Origin: Candidatus Electryonea clarkiae
GTDB taxonomy: Bacteria; Electryoneota; Electryoneia; Electryoneales; Electryoneaceae
NCBI GenBank assembly: GCA_030765455.1
Contig: JAVCCM010000067.1
Location: 1 to 64,000 of the forward strand
Direction: 5' to 3'
DNA: 64,000 nucleotides
Shown here: in pieces, positions 8,418 through 15,640 of the stretch
How the letters are laid out: each line of letters starts with the position of its first letter
How positions within the stretch are numbered: the first letter of the stretch is position 1
Program-made: the position numbers and the translations under genes
Notes under the pieces: generated by a model
Database searches by the model: none
What the model was told of the DNA's origin: nothing
Seen by the model: the letters and a program-made list of their open reading frames with translations, nothing else

Positions 8418-8868
8418 GGGCGGGTGACACTGTCTGATTCCAAAAATGGAATATTTTATATCTTCACCCGCTCTAATAGGTTTCCTTCACATATTAATCA
8501 GATACTATATAGATAATTTGCTAAAATATACAATATATTAATTCTTGTTGTAAAGTGTATTTCTTCAATTATTACGAAATCCCTGATAAATGGCTCTCGG
8601 AGGAGAACTCAACTGCTTATTATCAGGACACCTGCCGGGAATCATTCTCCAAATAATTATTTCCCTTTTCGTTCTCAGTTAGGATTATATACCTGTCATT
8701 TGTATATTTAGATTATCCCCGCAGAAATTGTGTTTGCCACTGAATCCTTATGCAAAACAAATGAGCCGAGAAAAAGGATTGATTATGAAAAAGATCCTCT
8801 GCAATCCATGTCTGTTTTAGTACAATATTAAATTTAGTTTGTACATCAGCAAACAGTGTCACCCGCCC
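8418..8868. repeat. 16-bp perfect inverted repeats bounding a 451-bp AT-rich segment
   Basis: The bases at 8418-8433 (gggcgggtgacactgt) recur in exact inverse at 8853-8868. The enclosed stretch is AT-rich with no convincing ORF. It may be a non-autonomous element that landed just upstream of the operon and now supplies its leader, or two copies of a short palindromic repeat. From 8869 to 9100 I see no gene; a short region at 8926-8945 resembles the GGGGGCGACTGACAGCACC unit of the 837-971 insertion in reverse orientation. Confidence 0.5.
8525..8554 (-). promoter_or_regulatory. Candidate sigma70-type promoter for the six-gene operon
   Basis: Read on the minus strand: TTTACA at 8554-8549, an 18-bp spacer, and TATATT at 8530-8525. 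It points toward the deacetylase gene, about 130 bp from the preferred start. The surroundings are very AT-rich, so chance matches are likely. Confidence 0.3.
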
Positions 8869-9110
8869 TCGGTTTATGCGCCTTTTGCGCGCTACGATTC
8901 CGGTTTTCACATGCTATTCAGCCAGCCAGGGGCGACTGGCAACGCACCGCTTGAGAATAACAAACCAACCTGTTTGCCTCCTGGAGTCAGACATGCAATC
9001 GATACCAATTCACGACACTCGAAATACCGGCAAGGATTAACTCCTAGAAATTTAATAAGTCTCCAGCGATTTGACACGAATTAACGAACAATAGCATAAT
9101 GAACGATATA

Positions 9111-9124
9111 AGTATATATATACT
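9111..9124. promoter_or_regulatory. 14-bp palindrome, possible TetR operator
   Basis: AGTATATATATACT is self-complementary and ends 18 bp upstream of the -35 hexamer of the tetR promoter. TetR-family proteins usually bind palindromes near their own promoter, so autoregulation is plausible. An alternating AT stretch can also arise by chance. Confidence 0.35.
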
Positions 9125-9142
9125 ACAATAGTAATATATCTC

Positions 9143-9171
9143 TTGACTCGTTAGGTCTTTGTCCTTATACT
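9143..9171 (+). promoter_or_regulatory. Sigma70-like promoter of the tetR-OMP-ABC operon
   Basis: TTGACT at 9143-9148, a 17-bp spacer, and TATACT at 9166-9171: near-consensus spacing and hexamers, 40 bp upstream of the preferred tetR start codon. It should drive the whole plus-strand cluster up to 15.1 kb. Confidence 0.6.
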
Positions 9172-9211
9172 ATGATTAGAGATCAAAGAATACTTGGGAA
9201 TAACAAATATC

Positions 9212-9844
9212 ATGAACCATCAAATATCAACAGAGATTGAAATGCCTGACTTCATGGATCGTCCAAAGAAGGAGGGCGACATCCTGCGTAAAGCACAGGA
9301 ACTATTCATGCAGTTCGGCTATAGCCGTATCACTGTGGAAGAGCTTTGCCGTGAGGCTAGTGTTTCGAAGGTCACTTTTTACAAATATTTCCCCAACAAG
9401 TTCGCTGTTCTTGAAGACTTCTTCAACACACTGCTTGATGGTAGTTGGAAGGTTTTTGAGGCGATCCTTGAAGCGGAAGCTCCCTTTGTTGAGAAGCTGC
9501 AAGCTATAATCGCAATGAAAGAATCCGGTACAAGCAAAATGAGCCCAGTCTTTTACCGTGACCTTCAGAATGGCGATGCTGTAGTTCAACAGTTATTTGT
9601 CGATTCAGTAGAAAGAACCACAAAATTCATGAGAGAATTCTTCCGTAAAGGTCAGGTCAACGGCGAAATTGATCCCGATATGAATATTGATTTTCTTATG
9701 CACATGTTTTCTGTTTTCTCTGATGAAGCTCGCAGCGAGAAGGTTCTGAGTTATTACGGTGATGATCTGGTGCATCTGTCCCGGGACGCATTGCATTTCC
9801 TCTTTTTTGGAGTGTCAGGGGAGGAGAGTTCAGGTCGAAAATGA
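9212..9844 (+). CDS. TetR/AcrR-family transcriptional regulator
   Basis: About 210 aa. The N-terminal helix-turn-helix is typical of TetR: ILRKAQELFMQFGYSRITVE, then LCREASVSKVTFYKYFPNKF. The C-terminal helical ligand-binding half is divergent as usual. I use the ATG at 9212; an upstream in-frame TTG at 9194 also exists but has no better ribosome site. The stop overlaps the ATG of the next gene (ATGA at 9841), so it is co-translated with the envelope system it probably represses. The inducer is unknown. Confidence 0.88.
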   Translation: MNHQISTEIEMPDFMDRPKKEGDILRKAQELFMQFGYSRITVEELCREASVSKVTFYKYFPNKFAVLEDFFNTLLDGSWKVFEAILEAEAPFVEKLQAIIAMKESGTSKMSPVFYRDLQNGDAVVQQLFVDSVERTTKFMREFFRKGQVNGEIDPDMNIDFLMHMFSVFSDEARSEKVLSYYGDDLVHLSRDALHFLFFGVSGEESSGRK

Positions 9845-10974
9845 AAACTCTGGTTTCCATATCGTTTTTTCTGTTGGCTTCGTCAATGTCACAAGCCCAT
9901 GCACAGTTCACGACCAGGGGGCAGGCTTCTCTGGCGGCTTTCGCTGCTTCCTCCACTGGAGACGAGACTTCCTATTTGCTTGGCTTGCGATACATTCCCG
10001 AGGGAGATTTCAGTATGCCCTTTGACAATGGCAGGAGTCTGGATATTGGTATGGCAGTAAATCTCTCAGCCATGAACAAAGGGATTTTCAACGAAAAGAG
10101 CACTGATGACTGGCGGGGTAAAGCTTACAGGGCAACACTGCGTTATAACACTGCCTACAGCGAAACACGGGTAGGGCTGCAAAAAATCAATTTCGGTCCG
10201 GCGCAGGTCCTTCGTGCCGAGCAGTGGTTTGATGCACTGGACCCGCGTGATCCGCTGTCGCTGACTCCTGGGGTTTGGGGGATGGTCCATCGAAGATATT
10301 TCAGGAATAACGCTAATTTTTGGATCTGGGGACTTTACGGCAATGAGGAATTAAAGGGTATAGAGACGACTCCCACAGCAGAGGAAATGCCGGAATGGGG
10401 CGGGCGGCTCCAACTCCCGGCATTGGGCGGATCATCGGCAATTACGATGCATCACCGCAATTTGGAGCTTTCGGACGGAGAAGATGCAAAGTCTGAACGT
10501 CTCGTCGCCCTGGATGGTCGCTGGGATTATGGTGCCGGTTTCTGGTTCGAAGCGGTGGCGGCAGAGATTGTAAATGAGGGAGTGGCCGCGTCCTCGCCCG
10601 GGAACAGGACGTTATTTACCCTGGGGATTGATTACACTTTAGGAGTTGGAAGCGGTATATATGTGTTAGGCGAGGTAATGCATGCCACTTTCGGGGACGA
10701 ATGGCTGGACAACAAAGCAGAAAATGCAGATGTCCTGGCTCTGGGTTCGTCATATCCACTTGGACTTAGTGACCAACTTTCGACCTGGGTTATTCATTCT
10801 CCTGACGCTAAGAGTACAGCCTGGATCGGTAGCTGGAGCCATACACGGGAAAACTGGACTATCCAGTCGAGCCTCTTTTCCTATCCAGAGGAGAGCGGGA
10901 CAGCCGGGAGTTCAGATACCGGAATCAATCTCAGGGGTAAGGGTGCGCAACTGCATTTGATATATAATCATTAG
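9841..10974 (+). CDS. Outer-membrane beta-barrel protein linked to a Lol/MacB-like exporter
   Basis: 377 aa with a signal peptide (residues 1-21, ending SQAHA before QFTTRG). The remainder alternates polar and aromatic residues as in a barrel protein. The block LRAEQWFDALDPRDPLSLTPGVW resembles outer-membrane proteins (DUF1302-like) encoded with ABC/FtsX/LolA-like genes. No plug or TonB box is seen. It overlaps tetR by 4 bp and precedes the ATPase gene by 158 bp; that gap contains a dispersed palindrome. Probable role: outer-membrane acceptor or sink of a trans-envelope lipid or lipoprotein route (inference from neighbours). Confidence 0.75.
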   Translation: MKTLVSISFFLLASSMSQAHAQFTTRGQASLAAFAASSTGDETSYLLGLRYIPEGDFSMPFDNGRSLDIGMAVNLSAMNKGIFNEKSTDDWRGKAYRATLRYNTAYSETRVGLQKINFGPAQVLRAEQWFDALDPRDPLSLTPGVWGMVHRRYFRNNANFWIWGLYGNEELKGIETTPTAEEMPEWGGRLQLPALGGSSAITMHHRNLELSDGEDAKSERLVALDGRWDYGAGFWFEAVAAEIVNEGVAASSPGNRTLFTLGIDYTLGVGSGIYVLGEVMHATFGDEWLDNKAENADVLALGSSYPLGLSDQLSTWVIHSPDAKSTAWIGSWSHTRENWTIQSSLFSYPEESGTAGSSDTGINLRGKGAQLHLIYNH

Positions 10975-11037
10975 AGTGAAACCTGGCAGGAGGTTTCTCC
11001 TCTGAATGAGGAAATAGATTGATCTGTAGAGTGTTGT

Positions 11038-11062
11038 CATTCCCGGGTCAAGCCCGAGAATG
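11038..11062. repeat. Dispersed palindrome (CATTCCCGGG type) inside the operon
   Basis: CATTCCCGGG and CCCGAGAATG pair with one mismatch around a five-base loop. Related copies are at 45607-45633 (inside the giant ORF), 56641-56667 and 56977-57003, in both orientations. Between the barrel-protein and ATPase genes it could act as an mRNA stability or attenuation hairpin, as REP elements do; no T-run follows. Confidence 0.7.
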
Positions 11063-11132
11063 ACAGAGCACCCCATGACATGTGAACAGATTCAATATTT
11101 TAATTCTGAAGATAAAGTACGAGGAGTGTATC

Positions 11133-11837
11133 ATGGAAAACGGGACGCTGGTCAAGACTAAAGGTCTTACGAAAAGTTATCCCATAGGTGGGGAACATTT
11201 CCTTGCCCTCAAAGGGGTGGACCTGGAGATCAACAAAGGTGATTTTACCGGGCTTGTTGGTCCCAGTGGATCTGGCAAGACCACCCTGTTGAATATCCTC
11301 GGAGTGTTGGACAATCCTACAGATGGTGAGGTAGAAGTGCTGGGAGAGGATGTTAAAAAGATCAAAGCCGTTGCTGCTGCACGGCTTCGCTCCAAGATGC
11401 TGGGTTTCATATTCCAGACCTACAATCTCCTGCCTGTCTATACGGTATTCGAGAATGTGGAATTTCCTTTATTGATCCTCAACGGTTGGTCAGCAGCTAA
11501 ACGAAAGGAAGCAGTGATGCAAGCTCTCGAGTGGGTGGGATTGACAGATAAGGTCAAGAACCGTCCGGCTCAGCTTTCCGGAGGGGAGAGCCAACGGGTG
11601 GCTGTGGCGCGTGCCATGGTCAAAAAGCCGCAATTGATCCTGGCAGACGAACCTACCGCCAACCTTGACGCTGAAAATTCGTTGAACATTCTTGAGACAA
11701 TGCAGAGCCTGAACAAGGACCTTGGCACAACTTTCCTGTTCGCGACTCATGACGAGAAAGTAATCGGATTCCTGAAACGTAAAGTGACATTAATTGATGG
11801 ATTGATCGCAGCTGACGAGGCAGGTGCGGCAGCCTGA
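11133..11837 (+). CDS. ABC transporter ATP-binding protein, LolD/MacB family
   Basis: About 234 aa, the usual size for LolD/MacB-type ATPases that power FtsX-like permeases. Walker A GPSGSGKTTLLN, Q-loop FQTYNLLPVYTVFENVEFPL, signature LSGGESQRVAVARAM, Walker B LILADEPTANLDAEN and H-loop FATHDEKV are all intact. I start at ATG 11133, which has GAGGAG seven bases upstream, rather than the in-frame GTG at 11082, which would add a non-conserved tail. It is followed after 49 bp by the first of two FtsX-type permeases. Expected to act as a mechanotransmitter that extracts substrate from the outer leaflet of the inner membrane. Confidence 0.93.
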   Translation: MENGTLVKTKGLTKSYPIGGEHFLALKGVDLEINKGDFTGLVGPSGSGKTTLLNILGVLDNPTDGEVEVLGEDVKKIKAVAAARLRSKMLGFIFQTYNLLPVYTVFENVEFPLLILNGWSAAKRKEAVMQALEWVGLTDKVKNRPAQLSGGESQRVAVARAMVKKPQLILADEPTANLDAENSLNILETMQSLNKDLGTTFLFATHDEKVIGFLKRKVTLIDGLIAADEAGAAA

Positions 11838-11886
11838 CTGGTGACCACAATTTTGATTAAACTCCGCTAAGCGGGAGGGAATTGAA

Positions 11887-13059
11887 ATGGTACTTTTACA
11901 ACTTGCATTAAAAAATATTATGGGAGCCAAGCTCCGTACATGGTTGAATATCTTCGTACTGGCAATGTCCTTCATATTGATTGTCTGGGGCAAAGCCATT
12001 GTCGTTGGAATGGGTGACCAGATCATAGATGCGATGAAGGATGTAGAGCTCGGTTACGGTGGACAGCTTTGGCATCCTGATTATGATGAGGAAGATCCGC
12101 TGACAATCAATGATGCTCACGGGTCTATCCCGGATGAATTAGTCCCAGGTATCGAGGCAGGGCAGATCGTCCCGATTCTGATGGCAACCGGGAATATTTA
12201 TCCAGAAGGGAAAGTTCGTTCAGTGTTGATCCGTGGGATCAGCCCGGACCAACAAATTCTGGATCTCCCCAGTTCAGTGCTGAAAGATAGAAAGGGAGTG
12301 GACTACCCTGCCCTGATCGGAAAACGCATGGCAAGGAAGAATAATCTCGCTGTGGGTGATATGGTCACTGTGCGTTGGCGTGACACAAACGGAGTTTTTG
12401 ACGCACGGGAAGTAGAAATCGTCCACATCATGAATACAGTGGTTTACACTGTAGATGTGGGGCAAATCTGGTTCCCCCTGGAGACATTACAGAAAATGCT
12501 GGTTATGCCCAATGAAGCGACGATAATAGCACTTGGCAAAGATACTGGAATAGCCGGAGACCTCACAGGCTGGACGTACAAGAGTCTGGATGATCTGCTG
12601 GCAAATGTGCTGGAGTTACTGAGGATGAAAAATGGCGGTGGGAACATTATGTACGGTATCATGTTCTCGATTGCGCTGCTTGCCATTTTTGACACACAGG
12701 TGCTATCAATTTTTCGTCGGAAAAAAGAAATTGGTACACTGATGGCGTTAGGGCTGACTCGCAACAAAGTTATCGGACTGTTCACCCTCGAGGGAAGTTT
12801 ACATGGAGCTTTAGCCTTTATACTCGGCGGAATTCTTGGTTTTCCTTTCTTCCGTTATTTTGCAGTTAAGGGGTATGCTATGCCAATAGAGGGGGATGAA
12901 TATGGCTTTGCTCTGGGCAATGTAATCTATGCCAAATATGGTGCTGATCTGCTGATAGGTACTACGCTGCTTCTGATGGCGACTGTGGTGCTGGTGAGTT
13001 ATCTACCCACCCGACGTATTTCAAAAATGACGCCAACTAACGCCCTGCGTGGGAGATAG
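11887..13059 (+). CDS. FtsX-like ABC permease 1 (LolC/LolE/MacB type)
   Basis: 390 aa with the MacB/LolCE topology: one N-terminal membrane helix (about 18-42), a large periplasmic domain (about 45-250) and three C-terminal helices (about 255-278, 300-325, 355-378). It ends in the family's PTNALRGR motif. Strong ribosome site GGGAGGGA before the ATG. Only 2 bp separate it from the second permease, so the two probably form a heterodimer with the LolD-like ATPase. The cargo is likely lipid or lipoprotein given the downstream LolA-like protein (inference). Confidence 0.9.
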   Translation: MVLLQLALKNIMGAKLRTWLNIFVLAMSFILIVWGKAIVVGMGDQIIDAMKDVELGYGGQLWHPDYDEEDPLTINDAHGSIPDELVPGIEAGQIVPILMATGNIYPEGKVRSVLIRGISPDQQILDLPSSVLKDRKGVDYPALIGKRMARKNNLAVGDMVTVRWRDTNGVFDAREVEIVHIMNTVVYTVDVGQIWFPLETLQKMLVMPNEATIIALGKDTGIAGDLTGWTYKSLDDLLANVLELLRMKNGGGNIMYGIMFSIALLAIFDTQVLSIFRRKKEIGTLMALGLTRNKVIGLFTLEGSLHGALAFILGGILGFPFFRYFAVKGYAMPIEGDEYGFALGNVIYAKYGADLLIGTTLLLMATVVLVSYLPTRRISKMTPTNALRGR

Positions 13060-13061
13060 AG

Positions 13062-14339
13062 ATGTTCAAATTTTTAGTTAAAGGTCTAATACGTGACCGA
13101 CATCGCAGCCTGTTGCCGATCATAGTTGTTGCCCTGGGTGTACTGATTACGGTTTACACGTACACCTATATGAAGGGTGTTTTTGGTGAGTCGTTAGAAA
13201 TTGCCGCCATTTTTGATTCCGGTGATGTTAAAATTACCAGCCGTGCTTATTACGCTGAAAAGGATGAGGCTCCTAATGACCTGGCGCTCGAGAACACCGG
13301 GGATCTGCTTGGTCAGATACGGAAAGATTTTCCTGAACTGGCATGGTCTGAGCGAATTAAGTTTGCCGGACTCGTGGATGCGTTCGATTCAGATCGGGTG
13401 ACGAGGGCTCAATCCGGAGTGAGAGGCGTAGCAATTGATCTGCTTGGTTCAGATAGCAGTGACCGTGATCGATGGCAACTGGAAACTGCCGTAACAGAGG
13501 GTCGAGCGCCTGAAAATCCGCGCGAGATACTGATCACCCAAAAATTAGCCGAGCGGATGAAAATTAATGTTGGCGAAGAAGTAACTTTGATTACCAATAC
13601 GATCAACGGTGCCATGAGTGCGGTGAACCTCACCGTATCCGGGACAGTGTATTTCGGTGTGGGATTCATGGATCGAGATCTGATCCTGGCCGACCTGAAG
13701 GATATTCGCTGGATTTTGGACATGGAGGGCTGGACATCTGAGTTATTAGGTTTTTTTGATCTGCCTGCCTATGATGACGAAATCGCCACTGCTCTTGCTG
13801 ATGATTTCAATTTGAAGCATGCAGACAGTTCTGATGATCCCTACGGAGCTGTGATGAACACGATGCTCGATGACTCCGGGATGCGTGAGTATTTCAATTA
13901 TGCTGAGAATGCCGGCAGCATCGTAATCATTATCATGATAACTGCGATGGGTGTTGTGCTCTGGAACGCCGGGCTCATGAGCGGTATTCGTCGTTACGGT
14001 GAAATGGGTTTGCGACTGGCCGTAGGTGAATCCAAGGGTCATGTTTACCGATCACTCCTCGGTGAGAGTATCGCAGTAGGGCTGGTGGGTACTTTCTTTG
14101 GAACCCTCCTCGGGCTTGGATTGGCTTTTTATCTCCAGGAAGTGGGTATTGATATCAGCGGTATGATGGGAGATGCCGAAATACCATTCCCGACAATTCT
14201 GCGAGCCAAGATAAATGGAATGGCATTTGTTATCGGGGTATTCCCAGGTGTTATGTCAACGTTTTTTGGAGCTGCCCTGAGTGGGCTTGCGATTTATAAA
14301 CGCAACACTGCCGCATTATTCAAGGAGCTTGAATCATGA
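13062..14339 (+). CDS. FtsX-like ABC permease 2 (LolC/LolE/MacB type)
   Basis: 425 aa, same topology as the preceding permease: an N-terminal helix at about 15-40, a periplasmic domain to about 280, and helices at about 285-308, 332-358 and 385-412. A MacB-type block, ITQKLAERMKINVGEEVTLI, is visible in the periplasmic part. The C-terminal P-T-N-A-L-R motif is degenerate (NTAALFKELES), suggesting the two permeases are specialised halves. Its stop overlaps the ATG of the LolA-like gene by 4 bp. Confidence 0.9.
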   Translation: MFKFLVKGLIRDRHRSLLPIIVVALGVLITVYTYTYMKGVFGESLEIAAIFDSGDVKITSRAYYAEKDEAPNDLALENTGDLLGQIRKDFPELAWSERIKFAGLVDAFDSDRVTRAQSGVRGVAIDLLGSDSSDRDRWQLETAVTEGRAPENPREILITQKLAERMKINVGEEVTLITNTINGAMSAVNLTVSGTVYFGVGFMDRDLILADLKDIRWILDMEGWTSELLGFFDLPAYDDEIATALADDFNLKHADSSDDPYGAVMNTMLDDSGMREYFNYAENAGSIVIIIMITAMGVVLWNAGLMSGIRRYGEMGLRLAVGESKGHVYRSLLGESIAVGLVGTFFGTLLGLGLAFYLQEVGIDISGMMGDAEIPFPTILRAKINGMAFVIGVFPGVMSTFFGAALSGLAIYKRNTAALFKELES

Positions 14340-15103
14340 TGGAAAATAAACTTATCGCTGGTTTGGCTGGAGTTGCACTGGTTTTGCTTTTTAATGCACC
14401 ACAATCAGCATGTGCCAATGCACCTACTCCAGAACAAATACTTCAGCGCGTGGACGCTAATATGGTCTTTGAATCTGCTATCAGTAAGACTTCTATGACA
14501 ATTACTAATCGCAGGGGAAGGACTACCAGTATCATTTCCAAATCATGGAGCAAAGGTGAAAAAAATGCCCTGGTAGAATATCTGGCACCGGCAAGGAATA
14601 AGGGCACAAAAATGCTGATGCTAGATGATGAGCTATACACCTATTCTCCAGCTGCCGACCGCATCATCCAGATCTCAGGACATTTACTGCGTCAGAGCGT
14701 TTCCGGCTCTGATCTCAGCTACGAAGATATGATGGAGAATGACGCATTGCTGGAAGTGTACGATGCTGTGTTGGACAGCGAGGAAGTCTGGGATGGGCGC
14801 AATTGCTTTGTGCTGGCACTTAAGGCTAAAAAAATGGAAATCGCATATCCAAGCCGCAAAGTCTGGATCGACAGTGAGCGTTATCTACCGTTAAAAGAGG
14901 AACGTTACGCCAAGAGCGGCAAGTTGCTGAAAAAAATAGAAATCCGCGACCTGGTCAGAACACAGAACCGTTGGTACCCCAGGGAGATTTTCTTCAAGGA
15001 TATGCTTTCCAATGGACAAGGTACGATCTACCGCATTGAAGAGATACAATTCGGTGTAGATATCCCTGAGCACCTTTTAACCAAAGCGGCATTAAGACGG
15101 TAG
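14336..15103 (+). CDS. LolA-like outer-membrane lipoprotein-sorting protein
   Basis: 255 aa with a signal peptide (about 1-27, ending QSACANA). The mature part matches the 'outer membrane lipoprotein-sorting protein' group (LolA-like half-barrel): EQILQRVDANM, MTITNRRGRTTS, EYLAPARNKGTKMLMLDDEL, LRQSVSGSDLSYEDMM, and KVWIDSERYLPLKEERY. In related operons this soluble periplasmic protein shuttles a hydrophobic ligand between the FtsX-type transporter and the outer membrane. It is the last gene of the tetR cluster. With the barrel protein as acceptor it completes an inner-membrane, periplasm and outer-membrane path. Confidence 0.88.
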   Translation: MMENKLIAGLAGVALVLLFNAPQSACANAPTPEQILQRVDANMVFESAISKTSMTITNRRGRTTSIISKSWSKGEKNALVEYLAPARNKGTKMLMLDDELYTYSPAADRIIQISGHLLRQSVSGSDLSYEDMMENDALLEVYDAVLDSEEVWDGRNCFVLALKAKKMEIAYPSRKVWIDSERYLPLKEERYAKSGKLLKKIEIRDLVRTQNRWYPREIFFKDMLSNGQGTIYRIEEIQFGVDIPEHLLTKAALRR

Positions 15104-15156
15104 ATTACATCCTGTCGGAAAGTTGCTCTTTAATGAACCATATGGTTTGAGAGTAG

Positions 15157-15177
15157 TTCACTTTCGCCGAAAGTGAA
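15157..15177. repeat. Perfect palindrome, hairpin family 1, copy 2
   Basis: Same 21-base palindrome as at 186-206, together with the upstream bases tatggtttgagag. It lies 53 bp past the end of the LolA-like gene, so it could end or protect that mRNA, but there is no T-tract. The rest of 15180-15600 is AT-rich and without a gene. Confidence 0.75.
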
Positions 15178-15295
15178 TCAGGATGAGATTAATATCTGCA
15201 TCAATATTCAAATGAATTGATGCGTAATATTTGGAGTGCGCAAGCCATGCCTACGCTTTTTTGTTTACGAAAGTCGCACTCTCGTATTTGCGAAG

Positions 15296-15375
15296 CAGGT
15301 ACTAAGTTCGCAAAGATTTTCTCTGAGCCCTTTGTGGATTCTCTGCGATCTTTGCGGTTTTTCTTTTTTCTACCG
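15296..15375 (-). repeat. Dispersed 'CTTTGTGG' repeat, copy 1
   Basis: The stretch contains ttctctgagccctttgtg and ctttgcggtttttctt. It recurs at about 18657-18700 in the same orientation, and as reverse complements at 43596-43692 and 56747-56842. It is a short interspersed non-coding repeat with no encoded protein. Confidence 0.55.
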
Positions 15376-15640
15376 ATAGAGTATGGATTTCAATCATTAC
15401 TAATATCTTGATGATACAAGACTGTAAGAATCACATTAATATTTTAAAATGAAGCATAATTTTCAAAAAACAGAATATTATCATCTTTTTTCTAAATTGC
15501 CGTTGTATAGACAAGAATATTAGTTACATTTCTAAAGTTAAGAATATTTTAAACCAAATTTGATCTGTTTTCTCAGTTTAACCTATGGGATAAAAGCATA
15601 CTAAGAACCTCATCTAACTGACCTTTAGCGGGAGGAACGA

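Noticed and set aside
8839-9084. 81-aa ORF (plus strand)
   Set aside because: No ribosome site, low-complexity composition, and it begins inside the 16-bp inverted-repeat arm.
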